The translations under genes were made by a program, and so were the position numbers. 64,000 nucleotides of DNA, from assembly GCF_028622875.1 (NCBI RefSeq), contig NZ_CP117709.1:5831001-5895000 (forward strand), written 5' to 3'. The notes under the pieces are model-generated. The model worked only from the letters and a program-made list of their open reading frames with translations, was not told the origin of the DNA and did no database searches. Below are positions 1-7,618 of the stretch, piece by piece. The stretch is from Streptomyces sp. MMBL 11-1 (GTDB lineage: Bacteria; Actinomycetota; Actinomycetes; Streptomycetales; Streptomycetaceae). Numbering within the stretch: position 1 is the first letter of the stretch; each line of letters starts with the position of its first letter.

Positions 1-22
1 CCGTGCGGGCTGCGGGGGGCAT
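1..22 (-). CDS. PAAR-repeat spike-tip protein, N-terminal fragment
   Basis: Only the first seven codons lie in the window. Reading the minus strand from an ATG at 22-20 gives Met-Pro-Pro-Ala-Ala-Arg-Thr, the usual opening of PAAR-domain proteins, which cap the VgrG spike of contractile injection systems. An AAGGAG ribosome-binding site sits about 10 nt upstream (31-38). The gene follows the VgrG-like spike gene by about 165 bp in the same direction, and spike followed by a tip protein is a normal order in extracellular/cytoplasmic CIS loci. The identification rests on seven residues plus context, so it is tentative. Confidence 0.5.
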
Positions 23-187
23 GGCCGGGGTTCTCCTTGCTGTGAAAGGGACTTCGGGGCAATCGGACGTCGGGACGGTCGGGCTTCGGCGCCATCGGTC
101 GTCGGGGCGGTCAGGGTCCGGGGGATCGGACGGTGAGACGGTCGGGATTCGGGGTGATCGGGCCGCGGGCGGGCGACGGGCGGGCGG

Positions 188-1969
188 TCAGTTGATCCTG
201 ATGAGCTTGGCCTTGAGGACCGCGAGCAGCCCGCCGTCGACCGTGACCCCCGTCTTGCCGTTGACGGTCACCGAGCGGCCCTTGATGTTCACGTCGCCCG
301 TGGCTCCCGCGTCGAGCGTGATACCCGAGGCGGACAGTGTCACCGAGCTGAGTTCCCGGGTGCCGCCCCGGGCCTTCACCGTCAGTGTGATCTCGCCCTT
401 CTTCTCGTCGAGCATCACGTCGAGCCGTTTGTCACCGCTGGCGATGCGCACCCCGGACGGGCCGCGCGGGGCGTCGAGCAGCTCCAGCCGGTTGCCCGAA
501 CGGGAGACCAGGGAGCGGCGGTTGACCTTCCCGCTCGTCGGGTCGACCAGCGGGACATCGTGCGGCGAGGGCTTGTCGACCCCGTTGTAGAGACCGCCGA
601 GCACATACGGGCTGTCCAGCAGTCCCTGCTCGAACCCGACCAGCACCTCGTCGTTGACCTCGGGGCTGAACACCCCGCCGCCGCCCTGGCCGCCCCACTG
701 CACCGTACGGACCCAGTCGGTGACGTACGTGTCGTCGAGCCACGGGAACTTCAGCCGCACCCAGCCGCGTTGGCCCCGGCCCTCCTCGCGGATGTCGGTG
801 ACCACCCCGATCGCCAGGCCCGGCATGCGCGGGCCGCGCGAGGGGGCGTTGCCGCCGGAGGCCAGGCCGGAGAGCGACCGGTCCGGTGAGGCGCTGACGA
901 TCACCGTCGTGCGGTAGCCGGTGTCCGGTTCGAGGACGTGGTGCGCGGCGGTCGCGGTGTAGCGGCCGGAGAAGGCGGGCCCCACGTTGCCGAGGGCCAC
1001 CGGCATGCCCGCCCGCAGCTGCGGGTTCCCGTAGGCGACCGCCTCGACCTCCCCGAAGCCGGCGCTGACCGAGGCGGCCAGCGCACCGGCCACGGCCCGG
1101 GTCTCCGCCTGGGTGCGGTACGGGGTGTCGGCGATCGTCGTCCGGGAGCCCGAGCCGAACATCCTGGCCGCCGTCGACGGACTCATCCCCGGGGTGACGG
1201 TGTCGCTGCGGACGGACTGCTGCCGGGCCACCAGCCGGGTCTTGGTCTCGACGTTCCAGCCGCGCACCTCGACGCTGTCCGCCCCGTCCGCACCCGTCAG
1301 CACCGCACGCAGGGCCAGCAGGTTGTTCCCGTACTCCAGGACCATCGGGTCGCGCGTGGCGGAGGTCGTGGGCGAAGGGGCCGAGGAGGCGGGATCCGGC
1401 TTGGTGAACTGCAGCCGGCCCTTGTCGTCCACCCGCACGGTGGCCCCGCTCTCGGCCGCGAGGTGCTGGAGGAACTCCCAGTCCGACACGTTCGGCTGGG
1501 TCACCTGCTTGTACGTGACCGGCGGGGCCTCGATCCGCCCGCAGGCCAGACCGGCGCCGGCGGCGACCTTGCGGACGATGTCCGCCGTCTTCATGTTCCG
1601 GTACGCCATGACCTTCCGGCCGCGCTGGAGCCGGTGGGCCTTGGAGAACGCCCGCACGACGGTGAACGATCCGGTGGTGTCGGTGTCCAGCTCGACCGCG
1701 GTGACCTCCCCGGTGAACAGCCGCTCGCGCGCCCGGTCCTGGACGGTGACCACCGAGATCTTCAGCGGGGTGCCCATGCCGATGCCGGTCTTGGCGAGGA
1801 AGGTGTGGTCGGGGTCCCGGTACATCAGTACGGCCGTGTCGGGCAGGCCCACGTTCTCGTCGACCACACAGCTCACCAGCTGGGTGGCCCAGGCGGCGGG
1901 CAGCTCGGCGGGCGCCTCGACGATCGGATCGGCGGCGAAGGAGCGCCCGGGGGATTCCGTCCCGCTCAC
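188..1969 (-). CDS. VgrG-like spike protein of contractile injection system
   Basis: Baseplate spike that pierces the target membrane when the sheath contracts. The 593-aa product has an N-terminal gp27-like region (about 25-340), a gp5-type OB fold near 385-460 (VVTDIREEG, GWVRLKFPW, then the VNDEVLVGFEQG stretch typical of VgrG) and a C-terminal beta-rich part with VNIKGRSVTVNGKTGV repeats. The GTG at 1969 is chosen because it overlaps the stop of the LysM gene (GTGA, 4 bp) and has GGAGGAG about 7 nt upstream; a longer frame to 2539 exists but would run antisense-like through the LysM gene. Order LysM, spike, PAAR matches the Pvc7-Pvc8-Pvc10 type arrangement. No toxin extension is visible at the C terminus. 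Confidence 0.92.
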   Translation of the reverse strand: MSGTESPGRSFAADPIVEAPAELPAAWATQLVSCVVDENVGLPDTAVLMYRDPDHTFLAKTGIGMGTPLKISVVTVQDRARERLFTGEVTAVELDTDTTGSFTVVRAFSKAHRLQRGRKVMAYRNMKTADIVRKVAAGAGLACGRIEAPPVTYKQVTQPNVSDWEFLQHLAAESGATVRVDDKGRLQFTKPDPASSAPSPTTSATRDPMVLEYGNNLLALRAVLTGADGADSVEVRGWNVETKTRLVARQQSVRSDTVTPGMSPSTAARMFGSGSRTTIADTPYRTQAETRAVAGALAASVSAGFGEVEAVAYGNPQLRAGMPVALGNVGPAFSGRYTATAAHHVLEPDTGYRTTVIVSASPDRSLSGLASGGNAPSRGPRMPGLAIGVVTDIREEGRGQRGWVRLKFPWLDDTYVTDWVRTVQWGGQGGGGVFSPEVNDEVLVGFEQGLLDSPYVLGGLYNGVDKPSPHDVPLVDPTSGKVNRRSLVSRSGNRLELLDAPRGPSGVRIASGDKRLDVMLDEKKGEITLTVKARGGTRELSSVTLSASGITLDAGATGDVNIKGRSVTVNGKTGVTVDGGLLAVLKAKLIRIN

Positions 1970-2688
1970 CGGCTCTCCTCCGCCAGATGGTCTTCCCGCC
2001 CGGGCACGAGGAGCTCCCTGCCGGGGGTCAACTGCATCGGGTCGTCGATGTCGTTGGCGTGCGCGATGGTCCGCCAGGCGGTGGCGTCGCCGTACTCCCG
2101 CCAGGCCAGCAGCGGCAGGCTGTCCCCGGCCACGACCCGGTGGGTGCGCCGCGCGTCCTTCGAACCCGAGGTGGGGTTCTGGCCGGCCGGGTCGACGCTC
2201 GCCTCCTCGATCGACAGGGAGCAGGTGGCGCGCAGCGGCTTCCCGTCGACGTCGAACAGGGTGTACGAGACCGAGAGGTTGGAGAGCACCCCGTCGAACG
2301 AGGTCGTCTTGGACGTCCCCCAGTCGAAGCGCACCCAGGGGCTGGCGGGCGTCTTGCGGGCCAGGCTCTGGGGGGTGGGGACACACGCGGACATCAACTG
2401 CTCCACCGCCTTCTCCACGGAGTTGTCGTGCGTGGCGGTGGCGTCCAGGAAGACCTCCAGCGACAGGGCCCGGGGCCCGCTGCCGACGAACTCGGGCAGC
2501 GCGGACTGCCCGGCCATCCGGGACGGAGTGCGCCGCCACTCGGTGCTCTTGCTCAGCGACAGCTTCGCGGGGTTGAACTGCAACGTGAGACGGGCGAGTG
2601 CTCCGCCGGGCTTCGCGCCGACCGTCGACGGCGGTTCCATGATGGTCAGCTGGGCGCGAGCGCGGCTCGCGCGGAGAGCGGGTGACAT
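1966..2688 (-). CDS. LysM-domain baseplate hub protein of CIS
   Basis: Baseplate adaptor that links the inner tube to the spike (Pvc7/gp53-like in eCIS). The 240-aa protein has an N-terminal beta-rich region beginning near LTLQFNPAKLSLSK, a signature shared by eCIS LysM hub proteins, and one C-terminal LysM motif at about 185-230 (HRVVAGDSLPLLAWREYGD, then NDIDDPMQLTPGRELLVP). There is no signal peptide, so the LysM is structural rather than for peptidoglycan attachment outside the cell. The ATG at 2688 follows a strong GGAAGGAGGAA site. It overlaps the spike gene by 4 bp and lies 68 bp after the second tube gene. Confidence 0.92.
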   Translation of the reverse strand: MSPALRASRARAQLTIMEPPSTVGAKPGGALARLTLQFNPAKLSLSKSTEWRRTPSRMAGQSALPEFVGSGPRALSLEVFLDATATHDNSVEKAVEQLMSACVPTPQSLARKTPASPWVRFDWGTSKTTSFDGVLSNLSVSYTLFDVDGKPLRATCSLSIEEASVDPAGQNPTSGSKDARRTHRVVAGDSLPLLAWREYGDATAWRTIAHANDIDDPMQLTPGRELLVPGREDHLAEESR

Positions 2689-2756
2689 TGCGTTCCTCCT
2701 TCCTTCGTCGTGGTCCTGGTGTCCGGTCGTCCCGTTTCCGGCTGCGTTGTCTCAGG

Positions 2757-3182
2757 TCAGGAGGGCTCCAGACCCTCGTGCGCGATCTCCAGCGTCTCGA
2801 TCGCCGCCTGGGAACTGGCCGGATCGAAGGACGGCCCCTGCCAGCGCACCGGCACGATGCCGTGCACCTGCCAGCTGACGATCCGGCTGAGGTCGGGACG
2901 CAGCGCGACGATCTCGCCGTCCTTGGGCTCGACCCGCTGGATCGTCTCGTTCAGCCAGCGCGCGATCTTGAGGGTGTCGGCGGTCACCGGGCGGGTCAGT
3001 GTGATGTTCGTCCAGGTGATCCGCCCCGGGAGCTGCCAGGTGAATCCGTTGTTGCCGCCCTCGGCGTACGTCTCCATCTCCACCTCGGCGCCCATGCCGG
3101 AGCAGGTGTGGAACGCGCCCAGGTCGCTGCCGCCGATCGCGAGCTTGAAGAACACGCTCGTCGCGAAGATGTTGTCCGTCAT
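2757..3182 (-). CDS. CIS inner tube protein paralogue (gp19-like), baseplate-proximal
   Basis: A 141-aa phage T4 gp19-like tube protein, starting NIFATSVFFKLAIGGSDLGAF and containing YAEGGNNGFTWQLPGRITW and LTRPVTADTLKIARWL, all typical of the tail-tube family. The ATG at 3182 is preferred to a longer reading to 3317, whose first 45 residues are compositionally non-protein-like; GAAGACGAGAGACGC precedes it. It is distinct from the tube gene beside the sheath. eCIS loci commonly carry two tube paralogues, one forming the shaft and one forming the first ring on the baseplate. Position beside the LysM hub suggests the latter role; that assignment is inferred. Confidence 0.88.
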   Translation of the reverse strand: MTDNIFATSVFFKLAIGGSDLGAFHTCSGMGAEVEMETYAEGGNNGFTWQLPGRITWTNITLTRPVTADTLKIARWLNETIQRVEPKDGEIVALRPDLSRIVSWQVHGIVPVRWQGPSFDPASSQAAIETLEIAHEGLEPS

Positions 3183-3258
3183 GCGTCTCTCGTCTTCTCT
3201 GCTGTCTCTCGTGCGGGTCGTACGGGTCGTGCGGGGGCAGACCGGGGCGATCGTGTCG

Positions 3259-6200
3259 TCAGCGGCGGCCGTCGTGCAGCCGCCCGCTGCGTTCCCGGCC
3301 CCGGCGCAGATCGGCACGGATGAGCCGGCTCACCGGGTCGAGGAGCCGGCGGGCCAGCTCCTCGATCTCCGTTCCGCTCAGCCGGTTCGCCGGAGGAGCG
3401 TCGGAAGCGTCGTCGGAACGGGTGGCCGCCCCTGCCGCCCCCGCCGCGGGCTTCGGCGGGGCGGCCTGCACGGGAACCCCGGTGATCCCGGCGTTCGCCG
3501 CCGCCCGTTGGACCGCCTGCGCCCTGCTCTCCGGGCGACCCGCCCCGGTGGCCTGCGCGGGCGCGCGGGGCGGCACCCGTACGGAGAGACCCGGCGGCCC
3601 GCCGGGAGCGGCGCCGTCCGCCGGGGCCGGTCCGGCGGCCGGAGGACCGGCGCTGTCCGGCACCACCGGCATCGCCAGCCGCTGTACGGGTACGGCGGCT
3701 TCCGGACGCGCCGCCGCGGGCGGATGCGGGCGGACGACGGGAACGGGGCGCGTGCCGGGGGCGGCTGCGGACGCCGGAAGCGCGGAAGCGGCCGACGGCA
3801 TCCCCGGCCGGGAGGGCGGAGCGTGCGGGAGGGGCACGGCGCGTTGAACAAAAGGAGAAGGAGCAGGAACAGAGGCAGGAGCAGGGGCTGCGGGCCGGCC
3901 GGAGGCCTGGGAGGCGTGCGGTGCGGAACCCTGCTGCGGAGCCCGGCGGGCCGTCGGCCCGGAAGTCGGGAACGGCGGCGGCGTCCCGGGCGACACGGGC
4001 GACAGGGGAGGCGAGGGCTTCGTGGCGCGCCCGGGCCGCCGTACGAGTCGCTGGAGCACCCCACCGGCGGACGGACCGTCTCCGGCGAGGGAGGCTGTGG
4101 TCCCCGGGGCGTGGCCCGGTTCGTTTCCGCCGCGCCGGCCCGTGGGTCCGGCGCTTCGGGGCGCGGCACCCGGGGCCGGGTCCGTGAGGGCGGCGCCGCC
4201 CCGGGGTGCGGGGGCCGAGCGCTGGACCACGGCCCCCGGAGCCGTACCGGAGGACGCCGGCTGCCGGGGACCGGCGCTCGGTCCGCCACCGGTCCGCCCG
4301 GCAGGGCCCGGTGACGGGGTGCCGGTGCCCGGCGGAGGCACATCACGCCGCCAGGTGGCCGCAACGACCGGGCGTGCGGTGCTGCCACCCGCCGCCGTCG
4401 TCGTCGGAGGCGCCGAGAACCCCTCGGCGGAACCGGTGTTCACGGTCAGGGCGCGGCCGGAGAGCAGAGTCCGTGACCGCTGGACGGTGGGCGACGGCGT
4501 CGCACTGCTCAAGCCCTGCGACGCTGTACGGCCCCGAGCGATCGGCCGGACGCGCACGGGCGGCAGGGGGGCGGCGGAGGACGGACCGGCCGGGGTACGG
4601 GCGGGGCCCGCCGCACGCTGCACGGCAGCGGTTCCGGGCGACGACGCGGAGGCCGTCGTGGGTACGGCGGGCGCTCCGGGCGCGGCGGAAGCCGACCGTA
4701 CCGGCATCGCGGGGTGCGCCCCCGGCGACGGGGAAGTTTGGGCCGGAACAGCCGGAACAGCCGGAACAGCCGGAACAGCCGGGTGCGCGGGCCCGGGGCC
4801 CTGCGCCCGGCCCGGAGTCGGCCGCGTCCCGGCGGACGCCCGGTCACCGAGCAGCGGTGCGTCGCCGCCGGGCCGGGCGGTGGGCGGCAGCGAGGGAAGC
4901 GGCGCGCCGATCCCGCCCCGCACACGGGCCCGTGAGCTGCCGGAAGCGTCGGACCGCGGTGCGGGCTGTACGGAGGGGGAGGGCCCCGATGGCGTCGAGG
5001 AACCGGGCGGCCGGGTGGGCTGGTGCTGCTGGGGCGACTGGGGCGTACGAGACCGGGCATCCGGCGACGGGGACGGCGGCTGCTGCTGCCGAGCAGGCGC
5101 AGGCGCAGGGGGCGGAGCAGACGCGGGCACCGACGCCTTCGGCGAGCCGGTCGAGCCGGTCGAACGGGTCGTGGGCGTCGCGGGAGTCGTGGCCGTAAGG
5201 CCCGGAGTGCCCGGCGGGTCGGATGCCTGGCGCTGGAGCACCGGCATGTCCGCCGCCGGGTGAGCCGTCGCCGGGGCGGACGGTACGACGCCCGCCCGCC
5301 CGTCGGCCCCGGCCGGCCTGGCTCCGGCGGGCATCTCGCGCAGAGGCTTGCCCAGGGCCGGGCGGACCACATCGGCGGCGGGGCGGCCGGAGACATGGTC
5401 GGGCGACGGGGCGGTGCGCTCCGGAACCGTACGGTCCGGACCGCTCCGCCGCTCGGTCACGGCCCGCTGAACGGCGGCGGCAGCATCCGGTGCGGACGGC
5501 GCGGCCGACGAAGAAGGGGAGGAGGAGACGGAAGGGGTGGCGGGGGAGGCGGGCACGAGCCCGGCGATCTGCCGCAGCGGCATCGCCGGACGCCGGGCGA
5601 CGATCAGCGGCGGGGCGATCCGCTGCGGACGTACGGCGGCGGGGGTGGGCGCACTGGAGGACGCGGACGTCCGGGACGGGGACGTGGAGTGGGACGGGCT
5701 GGATGATCCCGACGCACCCGACGCACCCGACGCACCCGACGCACCCGACGCACCCGACGCACCCGACGCACCCGACGCACCCGACGCACCCGACCTACCC
5801 GATCCGCCCGACGTAGCCGAGGCACCCGACGCACCCGATCCGCCCGAAGGCGACCGGTTCGTGGTGGACGGGGCCGGACCACGTGCCGCGCCCGACCGCT
5901 GGACCGGCGGCGATCCAGGGTCCGGCTTCGCCGTTCCCGTAACGCCGTTCGTCCCGCTGCCCCTGGCCGCGGCCCGGTTCACCGAGGCGGGCGGCAGGTC
6001 GGTCGTGGGAGTGGCGGGGTCGTCGGCGCCCGGGGGCCGGACCGCGCGCAGCAGCAGCGGCCCCCCGGGGGACGTGGTCCTCGCGCCGCCCGGGCGCGCG
6101 ACGCCGTGGATGAGGCCGACCGGGGCCGACGGCAGGACGGAGTGGCCGAGTTCCCCGCCGAGGGCCGGGTTCTGCCAGGAGGCCAGCCGCGAACGGAACC

Positions 6201-6459
6201 GCAGCCCGTCGCTCACTCCGATCGAGGACCGGGCGACGGTCACCGTCGGCGGGGCCACCCGCCGCCAGCCGCCGTCCCAGCCCCCGCCCTCTCCGCCGGA
6301 AGCCGCCGAGGAACCGGACGCCGAACCGGATGCGGATGCGGGGCCGGAATCCGGGCCGGGTGTGGGTGCGGCCGACACGTCGGCGTGCCCGCCGCCCTCT
6401 CGCGAAGGCGCGCCGGAGCGCTGCCGGTCCGCCCGGCGCAGCCAGTCCCCGAGCCCCAC
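3259..6459 (-). CDS. Large disordered Pro/Ala/Ser/Gly-rich CIS-locus protein with repeated [VL]QR motifs
   Basis: Unrecognised 1066-aa protein encoded between the 52-aa CIS protein and the second tube gene. The N terminus (MGLGDWLRR, then WRRVAPPTVTVARSSIGVSDGLRFRSRLASWQNP) and the last 60 residues (RLSGTEIEELARRLLDPVSRLIRADLRRGRER, helical) look conserved and structured; almost everything between is disordered. Ten [VL]QR tripeptides recur through it (for example PVQRSG, AVQRAV, VLQRQA, VVQRSA, FVQRAV, PVQRLA), separated by low-complexity linkers that include GAS and VPA tandem repeats. No signal peptide or membrane segment is seen. The GTG start at 6459 lies 5 nt after the preceding stop. 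Possible roles are a flexible scaffold, chaperone-like adaptor or cargo docking protein; all are inference. It is not an obvious tape measure, which would be helical. Confidence 0.8.
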   Translation of the reverse strand: MGLGDWLRRADRQRSGAPSREGGGHADVSAAPTPGPDSGPASASGSASGSSAASGGEGGGWDGGWRRVAPPTVTVARSSIGVSDGLRFRSRLASWQNPALGGELGHSVLPSAPVGLIHGVARPGGARTTSPGGPLLLRAVRPPGADDPATPTTDLPPASVNRAAARGSGTNGVTGTAKPDPGSPPVQRSGAARGPAPSTTNRSPSGGSGASGASATSGGSGRSGASGASGASGASGASGASGASGASGASGSSSPSHSTSPSRTSASSSAPTPAAVRPQRIAPPLIVARRPAMPLRQIAGLVPASPATPSVSSSPSSSAAPSAPDAAAAVQRAVTERRSGPDRTVPERTAPSPDHVSGRPAADVVRPALGKPLREMPAGARPAGADGRAGVVPSAPATAHPAADMPVLQRQASDPPGTPGLTATTPATPTTRSTGSTGSPKASVPASAPPPAPAPARQQQPPSPSPDARSRTPQSPQQHQPTRPPGSSTPSGPSPSVQPAPRSDASGSSRARVRGGIGAPLPSLPPTARPGGDAPLLGDRASAGTRPTPGRAQGPGPAHPAVPAVPAVPAVPAQTSPSPGAHPAMPVRSASAAPGAPAVPTTASASSPGTAAVQRAAGPARTPAGPSSAAPLPPVRVRPIARGRTASQGLSSATPSPTVQRSRTLLSGRALTVNTGSAEGFSAPPTTTAAGGSTARPVVAATWRRDVPPPGTGTPSPGPAGRTGGGPSAGPRQPASSGTAPGAVVQRSAPAPRGGAALTDPAPGAAPRSAGPTGRRGGNEPGHAPGTTASLAGDGPSAGGVLQRLVRRPGRATKPSPPLSPVSPGTPPPFPTSGPTARRAPQQGSAPHASQASGRPAAPAPASVPAPSPFVQRAVPLPHAPPSRPGMPSAASALPASAAAPGTRPVPVVRPHPPAAARPEAAVPVQRLAMPVVPDSAGPPAAGPAPADGAAPGGPPGLSVRVPPRAPAQATGAGRPESRAQAVQRAAANAGITGVPVQAAPPKPAAGAAGAATRSDDASDAPPANRLSGTEIEELARRLLDPVSRLIRADLRRGRERSGRLHDGRR
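5711..5791 (-). repeat. 9-bp coding tandem repeat, nine perfect copies
   Basis: GACGCACCC is repeated nine times without error, then continues in degenerate form to about 5850. On the coding minus strand it specifies Gly-Ala-Ser triplets. Because the unit is three codons, slippage changes protein length without shifting the frame. A second run, CCGGAACAG four times at 4743-4778, encodes Val-Pro-Ala repeats in the same gene. Confidence 0.97.
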
Positions 6460-6463
6460 ACGA

Positions 6464-6622
6464 TCACCCGCCTTCGTTGACGCGGGTGTTGATCCGCGCT
6501 ATCTCCCTCACCCACTGCTGACGTTCGCCGTGGGTGAGGTCGAGAATGTCCTCACGCTGCCAATGGAAGTGGTAGGCGACGTACGCGATCTCCTCCCGCA
6601 GCCGGGGAAGCGCGTACGTCAC
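6464..6622 (-). CDS. Small CIS-locus protein (DUF6760-like)
   Basis: A 52-aa protein (starts VTYALPRLREEIAYVAYHF, then HWQREDILDLTHGERQQW) strongly resembling the short conserved DUF6760-type proteins encoded in actinobacterial phage-tail-like loci, where they sit after the tail assembly protein gene. It is probably helical, and the WQREDILDLTHGERQQWVREI segment is reminiscent of small phage tail-assembly frameshift products. The GTG at 6622 overlaps the preceding stop by 4 bp (GTGA), which decides the start against a longer reading to 6673. Function is not established. Confidence 0.8.
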   Translation of the reverse strand: MTYALPRLREEIAYVAYHFHWQREDILDLTHGERQQWVREIARINTRVNEGG

Positions 6623-7119
6623 GATTCCCCCAGGCGCCCACCCGAGAGGTCCACCTCGAACGACCCGTGGCACAGCGGGCAGGTCACCGCGGCATGCGTG
6701 TGGCCCTCGCTGTTGATCCGGCGGTAGAAGTCCTGGAGGAACGCCACATCGGTCGCGTACATCCGCTCGACGATCCCGGCGTGCACATCGGTGACCGTGC
6801 CGAGCTGGGTGATCACCTGGCTCAGCAGGACCACGGACAGATACGCCGGGTTCTCCTTCACCCGCAGGTCGATCTGCGGGCGCAGCTCGTCCCGGGCCGT
6901 CGCGAGCCGCATGGTGCCGCTGCGGTGCACACGGCCCTCGTCGTCGACGTACCCGCGCGGCAGTTCGAAGGCGAACTCCGTCTGGAGCGTGTCCCGTTCC
7001 CGTTCCCGGGGGCGGGCGGGCGCGGGAGCGGCGGCCTCCTCGCGTGCGGCGGGCGCCGTCGCGAGGTTGTCCAGGACCTCTTCGAGGCCGCTGCCCGGCG
7101 TAACGGTCCGGCGCCTCAT
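6619..7119 (-). CDS. Phage tail assembly-like protein of CIS locus
   Basis: A 166-aa cytoplasmic protein. Residues 1-45 are a flexible Ala/Pro/Arg-rich leader; 50-150 contain FELPRGYVDDEGRVHRSGTMRLATARDEL and NPAYLSVVLLSQVITQLG, features of tail-assembly chaperone-like proteins (Mu gp41/gpE type). A C-terminal CPLCHGSFEVDL carries one Cys-x-x-Cys pair, which might bind metal, though a full four-ligand site is absent. The ATG at 7119 overlaps the tube gene stop by 4 bp (ATGA), so it is translationally coupled to the tube and, downstream, to the 52-aa gene. Likely role is assisting tube or baseplate assembly; this is inferred from neighbours. Confidence 0.75.
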   Translation of the reverse strand: MRRRTVTPGSGLEEVLDNLATAPAAREEAAAPAPARPRERERDTLQTEFAFELPRGYVDDEGRVHRSGTMRLATARDELRPQIDLRVKENPAYLSVVLLSQVITQLGTVTDVHAGIVERMYATDVAFLQDFYRRINSEGHTHAAVTCPLCHGSFEVDLSGGRLGES

Positions 7120-7556
7120 TCGACCACGATCTCCTCGAAGGTGATGGTCACCGTCTCGGTCGCCGCGCTGGACTCGCCGGCCTTGAGGGAGGGGCCCTCC
7201 CACTTGGAGGCCCAGCCCTGCATCAGCTGGATGCGGCGGACGGTCTCACCGGTCGAGTCCTTGATCTCGATCGTGAGGTTCTGCCGCGCCGTGTCGACGG
7301 CCCCGTTGTTGAGGGTCTCCTTGATCCAGGTGGTGAACTCGCTGCTCTTGTCGAGCCCGCGGGTGATCGTCACCTCGCCCGCCTGCCGGGCGCCCGGCTG
7401 CTTGCGGATGATCTGTTTGCCGTCGGCCGTCACCTGACGGACCTCGACGACTTCTTCCTCGACGGTCATGCCGCTGATCTCCTGGATGGACTCCACGAGA
7501 TAGCCACCGAGCTGTACGCCGAAGATATGGGTGGAAAGAGCGTCGCCCTCTGCCAT
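7116..7556 (-). CDS. CIS inner tube protein (gp19-like)
   Basis: The 146-aa main tube subunit of the injection particle, expected to stack as hexameric rings inside the sheath. It has the family opening MAEGDALSTHIFGVQLGGYLVESIQEISGM-type sequence (residues 1-30), a central VTITRGLDKSSEFTTWIKETL and a C-terminal IQLMQGWASKWEGPSLKAGE followed by VTITFEEIVVE. It lies 62 bp downstream of the sheath gene in the same orientation, the standard sheath-tube pair. An AGGTGAC ribosome-binding site is 9-10 nt before the ATG at 7556. Confidence 0.94.
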   Translation of the reverse strand: MAEGDALSTHIFGVQLGGYLVESIQEISGMTVEEEVVEVRQVTADGKQIIRKQPGARQAGEVTITRGLDKSSEFTTWIKETLNNGAVDTARQNLTIEIKDSTGETVRRIQLMQGWASKWEGPSLKAGESSAATETVTITFEEIVVE

Positions 7557-7618
7557 GACTCTGTGTCACCTGTTCTGATCGATGGAGAAAGTGAAGGGGT
7601 GGGGGAGGACCGCGCGGG

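Noticed and set aside
938..2878. 646-codon plus-strand frame opposite spike and LysM genes
   Set aside because: The translation is compositionally unlike protein, and the minus strand carries recognisable CIS domains with good ribosome-binding sites and overlaps.
5537..6727. Plus-strand frame with Asp-Ala-Pro repeats (396 codons)
   Set aside because: It is the antisense reading of the Gly-Ala-Ser repeat of the minus-strand CIS protein and covers the starts of other real genes.
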